A stretch of 64,000 nt of DNA, taken from NCBI GenBank assembly GCA_039566865.1, contig CM076959.1, positions 8,663,501-8,727,500 of the forward strand. Reading direction: 5' to 3'. The stretch comes from Aurelia coerulea. Taxonomy: Eukaryota > Cnidaria > Scyphozoa > Semaeostomeae > Ulmaridae. The notes beneath the pieces were generated by a model. The model saw only the letters and a list, made by a program, of their open reading frames with translations. It did not search any database and was not told the origin of the DNA. Below are positions 53,436 through 63,500 of this stretch, piece after piece. Numbering within the stretch: position 1 is the stretch's first letter; the number at the start of each line of letters is the position of its first letter. The position numbers were made by a program, and so were the translations under genes.

Positions 53436-53785
53436 TTAGTATGTTTTCAATCTATGTCTCCTCTCTGTGTTTATTTGTTCAGTCCTCCTCTGTTTTGAAA
53501 GAGATAATCCTTGATCCTCCTCATAAAATGTCTCTGCCTTATTTATCATCTCTTCTAATCTCTTCAGCCGTTCTTCTTGTTGAAGCTTTGTTGACAGATT
53601 ATTTGCGTGGCTCATCTAAACTTTTGCTTCAGTCCTGCTCATGGACATGACTGTGCAGTTATTTTTTCAGCTACCTTCATATCTGCGTGATGAGTACCAC
53701 TTGGGATACTGAAATTGTCCATTATAACACACTTTACAGTTGCACCAGCATTGCATTGCAATGCAGAGTCTGCTGCTATTTCAAG
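53436..53785 (-). pseudogene. C-terminal exon remnant of a Kolobok/Mutator-like transposase
   Basis: Two adjacent minus-strand frames read as protein. The first (53785-53639, 48 codons) contains LQCNAGATVKCVIMDNFSIP and SGTHHADMK. The second (53615-53436, 59 codons) is highly charged, with QQEERLKRLEEMINKAE and QRRTEQINTERRHR. The Q-N-G...I-x-x-G-x-H spacing followed by a basic tail is what I recall of the C-terminus of Kolobok-type transposases; this is recall, not a search. The frames are separated by a frameshift and a TAG, so the exon is broken. Upstream on the minus strand, pyrimidine-rich cctccctacctttgcccctag and ttgaaatag are candidate acceptors. The catalytic part is absent from the element. 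Confidence 0.45.
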
Positions 53786-54631
53786 TTAGGGAGTAGGCCT
53801 AGGGGCAAAGGTAGGGAGGACAGTGAAATTTTCAAGTGTGTTGGACTTTGTTGCAAATGGGCTCATATGAAAGAGCCTGATTTTAGCTATTTTTTGCAAT
53901 TTTTTCTGGCTCAATAGCTCATATATGAGCGGAATTATGAAAATTTGAAATTGTGATTTTTAATCATCTCACTAGAAAAGGATTAAGTAAATTTCCAATA
54001 GAAAGGCAAAATGAGAGTGGCACCAAGATGACTATAGACTAATTGGACACTATAAATGAATTTCAAATATCTTTTCACTGAGTTGAGTTACATTGACCAA
54101 AATTTGCATCCAAGGCAAACAATAGATGAAATTTTCAAAAATGGTGCTAAAAATAGATTTTGTTACCATGGCAACAATGTTTTCCATAGTAACAGTGGAA
54201 AACTGTGTTGGTATGGGACAAAATTGACCACAAATAGCATGCAAATGTCAATTCATGATTTTAAATGAATTAGCCATTGAAAATAATTGTTTCTATAAAT
54301 AGATTCATCACCATGGCAACAGGAAATCTGAGAAATAACATGAAAATATGGTAAACTGCTCATAAACATGTTGTTTCCCTCACTTATTCAGAAACCATTT
54401 TTGAAAATACCATTCTAAAAATAGTTCTTGTTGCCATGGAGACAATATGTAACCATAGCAACCAAAGACATCACGCGCTCTTGACAAACATGACTGATCG
54501 ACAAGAGATTTGATTCTTTTGCAGATTTTGAAGAAGTACACAAATAAAGATCATCATTTTGCAGATATTTTATAAGCAATTCAATAAAGAAAGAAGAATA
54601 TACAATACAGTTTTACCGGTTTCGCCCAATC
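53786..54631. other. Intron-like non-coding stretch rich in X-box-like palindromes
   Basis: No convincing frame lies between the coding exon and the transposase remnant; small frames at 53687-53917 and 54050-54268 look like chance. It holds most of the ccatgg-centred palindromes listed separately. The missing catalytic exons of the transposase would be expected here or upstream and appear to have been deleted or replaced. Confidence 0.5.
54162..54462. promoter_or_regulatory. Cluster of RFX/X-box-like palindromes
   Basis: Matches to GTTNCCATRGNAAC-type sites are gttaccatggcaac (54162-54175), tttccatagtaac (about 54181-54193), ccatggcaac (54311-54320), gttgccatggagac (54430-54443) and gtaaccatagcaac (54449-54462). 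Two more lie in the same transposon at 53176-53189 and 56604-56617. RFX factors bind such palindromes in animals. Several copies in a 4 kb AT-rich element exceed chance, although function is inferred. Confidence 0.55.
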
Positions 54632-54998
54632 TCAGGGCTCGCCAGTTAAAACCTTAACCCAATCTCTAAAATCATTCCACGTTACATTAAGATGGTCTTT
54701 GGCATGAATTAAATCAAGCAAATTCTCATTATTCGGAAGAAATGTACAAAAATTTGGGGGTAAACAATATCCCCCCTTATTATTAACAATATCCTGAAGA
54801 AATGATAAGCTTATATTGTGAGAGCTTAAAGAGGGCCCAATTGGCTCTAAGCCATCCCGGTCTTGTTGGTAAAATTTGTCAAAGACCACTTTAAAGTTGT
54901 CTGGATCTTTGGCTAAAAAAGATGAAACAGAACGCTTGAGGTTACTAGGCTTTTTTTTGATAATATCAAAAATATCTTTTTCTGGCAAGTTACAAAGC

Positions 54999-55001
54999 AT
55001 A
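54999..55001. repeat. Left ATA duplication of the nested element
   Basis: ATA immediately before TGTCTCG; the matching ATA is at 55203-55205. Confidence 0.7.
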
Positions 55002-55202
55002 TGTCTCGTTCAATTCCTACCTTGACCATCCCCCCCGGGACACCCCCAGGCATTTGCACAAAAAATTTACCCGGGCATTTGACCGCACATTTTTCCCCGG
55101 CCCCCGGGCATTTGACCATCAATTTTTCCCCGGCCCCCGGGCATTTGAGCAAGGAATTTTGGTTGACCCCCGGGCTGGTCTGGGTAGGAATTGAACGAGA
55201 CA
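55002..55202. mobile_element. Nested 201-bp MITE-like element
   Basis: The ends are perfect 19-bp inverted repeats (TGTCTCGTTCAATTCCTAC at 55002-55020, complement at 55184-55202), extending imperfectly for about 12 more bases. It is flanked by ATA on both sides. Its interior is GC-rich with a 33-bp tandem repeat. Length plus duplication is 204 bp, a multiple of three, so the host frame is preserved beyond it. No coding for transposition is possible at this size, so it would be mobilised in trans. The superfamily is not assignable from a 3-bp duplication alone; PIF/Harbinger elements use 3-bp TWA targets. Confidence 0.75.
55070..55168. repeat. 33-bp tandem repeat inside the nested element
   Basis: Units start with cccgggcatttga at 55070, 55103 and 55136, with a diverged fourth at 55045. 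On the minus strand the 33 bp encode an 11-residue repeat: GQMPGGRGKID/GQMPGGRGKMC in the host gene's frame, KCPGAGEKLMV/KCPGAGEKCAV in another. It is much richer in G+C than anything else in the window. Confidence 0.85.
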
Positions 55203-55205
55203 ATA
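55203..55205. repeat. Right ATA duplication of the nested element
   Basis: ATA directly after CGAGACA; pairs with 54999-55001. Confidence 0.7.
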
Positions 55206-55421
55206 GCACATATTGTAACAATATTTGATTGGGAAACACACAGTTTCTTAAGGGAAGAAAAACAGTCACTTAAAATGCCATAAGTGATTTTGGAGGTTTC
55301 AGGATTCCAATTCAGTGGCAGCATTCCTCCGTTTAAAATGTTAGAAACATCTGCATCAGTTATTCTCAGTGCTTCTTCCACGTCAGCCATTTTATCAGCT
55401 GCCATCTTGAACTCTTTGTTC

Positions 55422-55602
55422 CTGCCGACAAAAAAATAATGAGCGTGAGCGAGATTAAGATTTTGTTAGACCGGCCTAAGGTGCATTAGGAAAATTGCAT
55501 TTCGGCAAGTGAGCAACGGTATTAATCGTAAAAGCTAGTTAATATTTAGATACTGCAATGTTCAGGCTTTAAAATGATATTTGTTTCTTCAAAATATCTT
55601 AC
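55422..55602 (-). other. Probable 181-nt spliceosomal intron
   Basis: On the minus strand the donor reads AACGAG|GTAAGATAT (GT at 55602-55601). The acceptor reads cattatttttttgtcggcag|GAACAAAG (AG at 55423-55422). Both match animal consensus. The start codon of the downstream exon lies 16 nt after the acceptor, so the upstream exon would be 5' untranslated. The exon-1 frame running into exon 2 meets a stop, which supports this. Confidence 0.55.
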
Positions 55603-55851
55603 CTCGTTATTCCAAAAAAATTCAGTTGAATTCTTCGAAGCGCGATTTTGGCGACTTCTCCTCGGTCGATTTTCAGGAAACAAAAACCAATGTGCTCCCC
55701 ATGGCCTCTTCTACAATTCTGTGACGTCTTTAACTCTCTCCAGATCGAGGCTCACTAGCCGAATTGCACGCGAATCACCGAGGGTCGCCCGCGACCTTGG
55801 TGCCACGCTGCGGACGCATCCGCATGGAATCGCCGCATGAAGGAAAACAAG
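55603..55851. promoter_or_regulatory. CpG-rich promoter/first-exon segment, possibly bidirectional
   Basis: It is far richer in G+C and CpG than its surroundings, with two perfect dyads (GGTCGC-cc-GCGACC at 55783-55796, TGCGGA-cgca-TCCGCA at 55809-55824) and a CRE-like TGACGTC at 55722-55728. The minus-strand transcript would end its first exon at 55603 with a strong donor. On the plus strand another donor-like site, AACAAG|GTAAAAG, lies at 55851/55852, suggesting a transcript in the other direction. No TATA box at a usable distance is obvious. The 88-codon plus-strand frame at 55574-55840 has no features I trust. Confidence 0.4.
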
Positions 55852-56000
55852 GTAAAAGCATAAATTTATGTTATAAAAGACCAAATCTTCGCCATAAATA
55901 TGTTCAGTGATGTCTGAGGAGTATTTTGATGTATAATTTCACTATAATACGGAGGTTTAGGATCCACAGGGAAGGAATATTTCGGGCTACACAATATTTT
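55852..56000. other. Short AT-rich spacer
   Basis: Follows the plus-strand donor-like site; nothing further is recognised. Confidence 0.4.
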
Positions 56001-56489
56001 TCACTGTGCGTCGAAGATTTCTAAACACAGATCTCGGCCTCGCGTCCACCCTAGCAAAGGCTCATCATTTGCCTGAGAAACCTGGCAAGCATCTTCTGAG
56101 CAACTTGGCACTGCTTAATCGATCAAAAAGAGTAATTCAGATATCTCACTATCATCAGTATCTAAATTTATCGAGTTTCTGCCATGTTTATATCATCCGC
56201 ATTCCGCAATATGAATATTTGGTGCTGGTCCACAACAAGGCTTAGGCCTATCATTTTCCACTTCTTGCGTGTTCTTTTCCTTCAAATTTTTGCCCTTGAC
56301 AATCTTTCTTGGTACCGTAATTTCCTCTTAACTCGATATTTCTTTCCTTGCCTGTCTCATCTGGATATTTTCTTCTTTCCTTTGATTCCAAGTTGCACAA
56401 AATTGACTCAGAACTTTCAGCAATGCAGCAGAAATCTTCACTCCATTTTGCTTCGCTTCAAAATGCAAGTTTCCTGGAAAGTTCCCGTA
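56001..56489 (-). pseudogene. Degenerate coding frame, possibly the N-terminal part of the transposon gene
   Basis: A single minus-strand frame runs 162 codons with only three internal stops (TAA 56330-56328, TGA 56195-56193, TAA 56117-56115) before TGA 56003-56001. Its residues look protein-like: lysine-rich first (KIVKGKNLKEKNTQEVEND), then acidic (INLDTDDSEISELLF), then LLGWTRGRDLCLEIF. The opposite-strand frame of 178 codons (56184-56720) is rich in F, L, C and W, as expected of an antisense shadow. The family is not recognised; position next to the right terminal repeat fits the start of the transposon's own gene. Confidence 0.3.
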
Positions 56490-56780
56490 TCAGTCACAGG
56501 GAAACAAGGTTTAAAGCACAAGGAAGCAAGGGAATATCCTTGGAAGCCAGTTTTGGTCGCTGGGGGAGGGGAAATGGGGCACTTTCTAAATATTTTTAAT
56601 AAGGTTGTCATGGCAACAAATAGTCATTCTTGCGACCACTCTCATAAAAAGTATCTTTTTACAGGGTTTTACAAGGAATATAGCTTTGGGGACTGTTTAG
56701 ATACAAAGTCAAGGCTTTAATCTATCAAAAAATTCTAAAAACAAAAATTGGCAAAAAAAATCAAAAATTGACAAATGCCA
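56490..56780. other. Right subterminal region of the transposon
   Basis: Non-coding as far as I can tell. It contains one X-box-like palindrome (gttgtcatggcaac, 56604-56617) and an A-rich stretch next to the inverted repeat. Confidence 0.5.
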
Positions 56781-56795
56781 AGGTATAGCTCCCCC
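56781..56795. repeat. Right terminal inverted repeat of island 2
   Basis: AGGTATAGCTCCCCC, exact complement of the left terminus. Confidence 0.93.
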
Positions 56796-56799
56796 TTAA
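56796..56799. repeat. Right TTAA target-site duplication of island 2
   Basis: TTAA followed by agaacgatgagtgc, the exact continuation of the interrupted monomer. Confidence 0.93.
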
Positions 56800-57609
56800 A
56801 GAACGATGAGTGCAATACTCTTTGTAATAGAAATTGTAGCTAATAAAGTACGTTAATCGACACTTTTTGTGTTTTAATTTTGTTTTCTTTGAGAAAAGAA
56901 ACATTTAATTAATCGATGTCTGTTTATGCAGTAAAGCTAAAATTGGACAAAAGAAGAAGCTAATGTCTATAGTAATGTTTCCAAGAATGGTTGCTGCAGC
57001 ACTAATATAGTGCTATTAAAGAAGTAACTTGCAGAACTAAAGTTTTAAAGAACGATGAGTGCAATACTCTTTATAATATAAATTGTAGCTACTAAAGTAC
57101 GTTAATCCACACTTTTTGTGCTTTTATTTTGTTTTTTTGATAAAATAAACATTTAATTAATCGATGTAATAAAGCTAAAAAGGGACTAAAGAAAAATCTA
57201 TTGTCTACAGTTATGTTTCCAAGAATGGTTGCTGCAGCGCCAAAATAGTGCAATAAAAGAAGAAACTGCCAGAACTAAACTTTTAAAGAATGATGAGTGC
57301 TAAACATTTTATAATATAAAATGTAGCTACTAAAGTACGTTAATCCACACTTTTTGTGTTTTAATTTTGTTTTCTTTTGGAAAAAAAACATTTAATTAAT
57401 CGATGTTTGTTAATGCAGTAAAGCCAAACTGAGACTAAAGAAAAAAGCTAATGTCTATAGTAATGTTTCAAAGAATGGTTGCTGCAACACTAATATAGTG
57501 CTTTAAAAAAGTAAATTGCAGAACTAAAGTTTTAAAGAACAATGAGTGCAATCCTCTTTACAATACAAATTTTAGCTACTAAAGTACGTTAATTCACACT
57601 TTTTGTGCT

Positions 57610-60578
57610 TTTATTTTGTTTTCTTTGAGAAAATAAACTTTTAATTAATCGATGCAGTAAAGCCAAAATGAGACTAAAGAAAAAGCTAATGTCTATATTA
57701 ACGTTTCAAAGAATGGTTCCTGCAGTACTAATATATTGCTTTAAAAGAAGTAACTGTCAGGACTAAAGTTTTAAAGAACGATGAGTGCAATACTCTTTGT
57801 AATAGAAATTGTAGCTAATAAAGTACGTTAATCGACACTTTTAGTGTTTTAATTTTGTTTTCTTTGAGAAAAGAAACATTTAATTAATCGATGTCTGTTT
57901 ATGCAGTAAAGCTAAAATGAGACTAAAGAAAAAGCTAATGTCTATAGTAACGTTTCAAAGAATGGTTGCTGCAGTACTAATATAGTGCTTTAAAAGTAGT
58001 AATTGGCAGGACTAAAGTTTTAAAGAACGATGAGTGCAATACTCTTTGTAATAGAAATTGTAGCTAATAATGTACGTTAATCCACACTTTTTGTGTTTAT
58101 ATTTTGTATTCTTTTGGAAAATAAACGTTTCATTAATCGATGTTTGTTGATGCACTAAATCCAAATTGAGACGAAAGAAAAAACTAATGTCTATAGTAAT
58201 GTTTCAATGAATGGTTGCTGCAGCGCCAAAATAGTGCAATAAAAGAAGAAACTGCCAGAACTAAACTTTAAAAGAATGATGAGTGCTATACATTTTATAA
58301 TATAAAATGTAGCTACTAAAGTACGTTAATCCACACTTTTTGTGTTTTAATTTTGTTTTCTTTTGGAAAATAAACATTTAATTAATCGATGTTTGTTAAT
58401 GCAGTAAAGCCAAACTGAGACTAAAAAAAAAAGCTAATGTCTATAGTAATGTTTCAAAGAATGGTTGCTGCAACACTAATATAGTGCTTTAAAAAAGTAA
58501 ATTGAAGAACTAAAGTTTTAAAGAACAATGAGTGCAATCCTCTTTACAATACAAATTTTAGCTACTAAAGTACGTTAATTCACACTTTTTGTGCTTTTAT
58601 TTTGTTTTCTTTGAGAAAAGAAACATTTAATTAATCGATGTTTGTTTATGCAGTAAAGCCAAAATGAGACTAAAGAAAAAGCTAATATCTATTGAAATGT
58701 TTCCAAAAACGATTGCTGCAGCACTAATAAAGTGCTTTAAAAGAAGAAACTTGCAGGACTAAAGTTTTAAAGAACGATGAGTGCAATACTCTTTATAATA
58801 GAAAATGTAGCTACTTAAGTACGTTGAACGACACTTTTTGTGCTTTTATTTTGTTTTCTTTGAGAAAATAAACATTTAAATAATCGATGTTTGTTTATGC
58901 AGTAAAGACAAAATGAGCCTAAAGAAAAAGCTAATGTCTATAGTAATGTTTCCAAGAATGGTTGCTGCAGCACTAATATAGTGCTATAAAAGAAGTAACT
59001 TGCAGAACTAAAGTTTTAAAGAACGATGGGTGCAATACACTTTATAATACAAATTTTAGCTACTAAAGTATGTTAATCCACACTTTTTGTGCTTTTATTT
59101 TGTTTTCTTTGAGAAAATAAACTTTTAATTAATCGATGCAGTAAAGCCAAAATGAGACTAAAGAAAAAGCTAATGTCTATATTAACGTTTCAAAGAATGG
59201 TTCCTGCAGTACTAATATATTGCTTTAAAAGAAGTAACTGTCAGGACTAAAGTTTTAAAGAACGATGAGTGCAATACTCTTTGTAATAGAAATTGTAGCT
59301 AATAAAGTACGTTAATCGACACTTTTTGTGTTTTAATTTTGTTTTCTTTGAGAAAAGAAACATTTAATTAATCGATTTCTGTTTATGCAGTAAAGCTAAA
59401 ATGAGACTAAAGAAAAAGCTAATGTCTATAGTAACGTTTCAAAGAATGGTTGCTGCAGTACTAATATAGTGCTTTAAAAGTAGTAATTGGCAGGACTAAA
59501 GTTTTAAAGAACGATGAGTGCAATACTCTTTGTAATAGAAATTGTAGCTAATAATGTACGTTAATCCACACTTTTTGTGTTTATATTTTGTATTCTTTTG
59601 GAAAATAAACGTTTCATTAATCGATGTTTGTTGATGCACTAAATCCAAATTGAGACGAAAGAAAAAACTAATGTCTATAGTAATGTTTCAATGAATGGTT
59701 GCTGCAGCGCCAAAATAGTGCAATAAAAGAAGAAACTGCCAGAACTAAACTTTAAAAGAATGATGAGTGCTATACATTTTATAATATAAAATGTAGCTAC
59801 TAAAGTACGTTAATCCACACTTTTTGTGTTTTAATTTTGTTTTCTTTTGGAAAATAAACATTTAATTAATCGATGTTTGTTAATGCAGTAAAGCCAAACT
59901 GAGACTAAAGAAAAAAGCTAATGTCTATAGTAATGTTTCAAAGAATGGTTGCTGCAACACTAATATAGTGCTTTAAAAAAGTAAATTGAAGAACTAAAGT
60001 TTTAAAGACCAATGAGTGCAATCCTCTTTACAATACAAATTTTAGCTACTAAAGTACGTTAATTCACACTTTTTTTGCTTTTATTTTGTTTTCTTTGAGA
60101 AAAGAAACATTTAATTAATCGATGTTTGTTTATGCAGTAAAGCCAAAATGAGACTAAAGAAAAAGCTAATATCTATTGAAATGTTTCCAAAAACGGTTGC
60201 TGCAGCACTAATAAAGTGCTTTAAAAGAAGAAACTTGCAGGACTAAAGTTTTAAAGAACGATGAGTGCAATACTCTTTATAATAGAAAATGTAGCTACTT
60301 AAGTACGTTGAACGACACTTTTTGTGCTTTTATTTTGTTTTCTTTGAGAAAATAAACATTTAAATAATCGATGTTTGTTTATGCAGTAAAGACAAAATGA
60401 GCCTAAAGAAAAAGCTAATGTCTATAGTAATGTTTCCAAGAATGGTTGCTGCAGCACTAATATAGTGCTATAAAAGAAGTAACTTGCAGAACTAAAGTTT
60501 TAAAGAACGATGGGTGCAATACACTTTATAATACAAATTTTAGCTACTAAAGTATGTTAATCCACACTTTTTGTGCTT
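57610..60578. repeat. 1484-bp HOR (6 monomers), two copies
   Basis: The private variant gaatggttcctgcag lies at 57711 and 59195, and the ccaaaaacg variant at 58705 and 60189 (aaaaac), both at offset 1484. The copies differ by single bases, for example gattgctgcag against ggttgctgcag at the second marker. Confidence 0.88.
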
Positions 60579-63500
60579 TTACTTTGTTTTCTTTGAGAAA
60601 ATAAACTTTTAATTAATCGATGCAGTAAAGCCAAAATGAGACTAAAGAAAAAGCTAATGTCTATAGTAACGTTTTAACGAATGGTTGCTGCAGTACTAAT
60701 ATAGTGCTTTAAAAGAAGTAACTGTCAGGACTAAAGTTTTAAAGAACGATGAGTGCAATACTCTTTGTAATAGAAATTGTAGCTAATAAAGTGCGTTAAT
60801 CGACACTTTTTGTGTTTTAATTTTGTTTTCTTTGAGAAAAGAAACATTTAATTAATCGATGTCTGTTTATGCAGTAAAGCCAAAATTAGACTAAAGAAAA
60901 AGCTAATGTCTATAGTAATGTTTCAAAGAATGGTTGCTGCAGCACTAATATAGTGCTTTAAAAGAAGAAACTGGCAGGACTAAAGTTTTAAAGAACGATG
61001 AGTGCAATACTCTTTGTAATAGAAATTGTAGCTAATAATGTACGTTAATCCACACTTTTTGTGTTTATATTTTGTATTCTTTTGGAAAATAAACGTTTCA
61101 TTAATCGATGTTTGTTGATGCACTAAATCCAAATTGAGACGAAAGAAAAAACTAATGTCTATAGTAATGTTTCAATGAATGGTTGCTGCACCACTAATAT
61201 AGTGCTATAAAAGAAGTAACTTGCAGAACTCAATGTTTTAAAGAACGATGGGTGCAATACACTTTATAATACAAATTATAGCTACTAAAGTACGTTAATC
61301 CACACTTTTTGTGCTTTTGTTTTGTTTTCTTTGAGAAAATAAACATTTAATTAATCGATGTTTCTTTATGCAGTAAAGCCTAAATGAGACTAAAGAAAAA
61401 GCCAAATGTCTATAGTAATGTTTCCAAAAATGGTTGCTGCAGAACTTATATAGTGCTATTAAAGAAGAAACTTGCAGAACTAAAGTTTTAAAGAACGATG
61501 AGTGCAATACTCTTTATAATACAAATTGTAGCTAATAAAGTACGTTAAACAACAATTTTTGTGGTTTAAATTTGTTTTCTTTGAGAAAATAAACATTTAA
61601 TTAATCGATGTTTGTTAATGCAGTAAAGCTAAAATTGGACTAAAGAAGAAGCTAATGTCTATAGTAATGTTTCCAAGAATGGTTGCTGCAGCACTAATAT
61701 AGTGCTATTAAAGAAGTAACTTGCAGAACTAAAGTTTTAAAGAACGATGAGTGCAATACTGTTTATAATATAAATTGTAGCTACTAAAGTACGTTAATCC
61801 ACACTTTTTGTGCTTTTATTTTTTTTTTTGATAAAATAAACATTTAATTAATCGATGTAATAAAGCTAAAAAGGGACTAAAGAAATATCTATTGTCTACA
61901 GTTATGTTTCCAAGAATGGTTGCTGCAGCGCCAAACAAGTGCAATAAAAGAAGAAACTGCCAGAACTAAACTTTTAAAGAATGATGAGTGCTATACATTA
62001 TATAATATAAAATGTAGCTACTAAAGTACGTTAATCCACACTTTTTGTGTTTTAATTTTGTTTTCTTTTGGAAAATAAACATTTAATTAATCGATGTTTG
62101 TTAATGCAGTAAAGCCAAACTGAGACTAAAGAAAAAAGCTAATGTCTATAGTAATGTTTCAAAGAATGGTTGCTGCAGCACTAATATAGTGCTTTAAAAA
62201 ATTAATTGCAGAACTAAAGTTTTAAAGAACAATGAGTGCAATCCTCTTTACAATACAAATTTTAGCTACTAAAGTACGTTAATTCACACTTTTTGTGCTT
62301 TTATTTTGTTTTCTTTGGGGAAAAGAAACATTTAATTAATCGATGTTTGTTTATGCACTAAAGCCAAAATGAGACTAAAGAAAAAGCTAATATCTATTGA
62401 AATGTTTCCAAGAATGGTTGCTGCAGCACTAATAAAGTGCTTTAAAAGAAGAAACTGGCAGGACTTAAGTTTTAAAGAACGATGAGTGCAATACTCTTTA
62501 TAATATAAATTTTAGCTACTAAAGTACGTTAATCCACACTTTTTGTGCTTTTATTTTTTTTTTTTGATAGAATAAACATTTAATTAATCGATGTAATAAA
62601 GCTAAAAAGGGACTAAAGAAAAATCTATTGTCTACAGTTATGTTTCCAAGAATGGTTGCTGCAGCACTAATAAAGTGCTTTAAAAGAAGAAACTTGCAGG
62701 ACTAAAGTTTTAAAGAACGATGAGTGCAATACTCTTTATAATAGAAAATGTAGCTACTTAAGTACGTTGAACGACACTTTTTGTGCTTTTAGTTTGTTTT
62801 CTTTGAGAAAATAAACATTTAATTAATCGATGTTTGTTTATGCAGTAAAGACAAAATGAGCCTAAAGAAAAAGCTAATGTCTATAGTAATGTTTCCAAGA
62901 ATGGTTGCTGCAGCACTAATATAGTGCTATAAAAGAAGTAACTTGCAGAACTAAAGTTTTAAAGAACGATGAGTGCAATACTCTTTATAATATAAATTTT
63001 AGCTACTAAAGTACGTTAATCCACACTTTTTGTGCTTTTATTTTTTTTTTTTGATAAAATAAACATTTAATTAATCGATGTAATAAAGCTAAAAAGGGAC
63101 TAAAGAAAAGTCTATTGTCTACAGTTATGTTTCCAAGAATGGTTGCTGCAGCACTAATAAAGTGCTTTAAAAGAAGAAACTTGCAGGACTAAAGTTTTAA
63201 AGAACGATGAGTGCAATACTCTTTATAATAGAAAATGTAGCTACTTAAGTACGTTGAACGACACTTTTTGTGCTTTTAGTTTGTTTTCTTTGAGAAAATA
63301 AACATTTAATTAATTGATGTTTGTTTATGCAGTAAAGACAAAATGAGCCTAAAGAAAAAGCTAATGTCTATAGTAATGTTTCCAAGAATGGTTGCTGCAG
63401 CACTAATATAGTGCTATAAAAGAAGTAACTTGCAGAACTAAAGTTTTAAAGAACGATGGGTGCAATACACTTTATAATACAAATTTTAGCTACTAAAGTA

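Larger units (their letters stand above)
54632..55405 (-). pseudogene. Unrecognised protein-coding exon, split by a nested 201-bp element
   Basis: The minus-strand ATG at 55405 has a good context (aagATGG) and follows a 3' splice site at 55422. The frame reads MAADKMADVEEALRI at its start and WNDFRDWVKVLTGEP before the TGA at 54632. Removing the 201-bp insert and one 3-bp ATA duplication joins the parts in one frame of 189 codons. With the insert the frame stops within it (TAA near 55064), giving 112 residues. The joined product looks helical and mixed-charge, without signal peptide or membrane segment. I do not recognise it; it is not an evident transposase, so it may be a captured host gene or an accessory protein. 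Its near-continuous frame contrasts with the broken frames on either side. Confidence 0.5.
52844..56795 (-). mobile_element. TTAA-flanked DNA transposon, Kolobok-like, degenerate (3952 bp)
   Basis: Perfect 15-bp terminal inverted repeats (GGGGGAGCTATACCT at 52844-52858, its complement at 56781-56795) are flanked by TTAA on both sides. It sits in one monomer whose empty form is present in the neighbouring 1477-bp HOR copies. TTAA duplication is known for piggyBac and Kolobok. The G-run terminus and the transposase-like remnant at 53436-53785 favour Kolobok; piggyBac ends normally begin CCY. All coding traces are on the minus strand. No intact transposase remains, so the copy is non-autonomous. 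It contains a second, smaller nested element (55002-55202). Confidence 0.82.

Noticed and set aside
55001..55228. 75-codon plus-strand frame over the nested element
   Set aside because: Same repeat-driven openness; antisense to the coding exon.
54913..55269. 118-codon minus-strand frame across the nested element
   Set aside because: It is open mainly because the 33-bp repeat is free of stops in several frames; it is out of frame with the flanking coding exon.
56184..56720. 178-codon plus-strand frame, the longest ATG-started frame in the window
   Set aside because: Composition (F, L, C, W rich) suggests the antisense of the K/E-rich minus-strand frame, and it runs through an X-box palindrome.
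52844..56795. piggyBac assignment for island 2
   Set aside because: The TTAA duplication fits, but the ends start GGGGG rather than CCY and the remnant coding sequence looks more like Kolobok; kept only as an alternative.
61295..61507. 70-codon minus-strand frame in block 3
   Set aside because: It lies wholly inside satellite monomers, and equivalent monomers elsewhere break it; chance frame.
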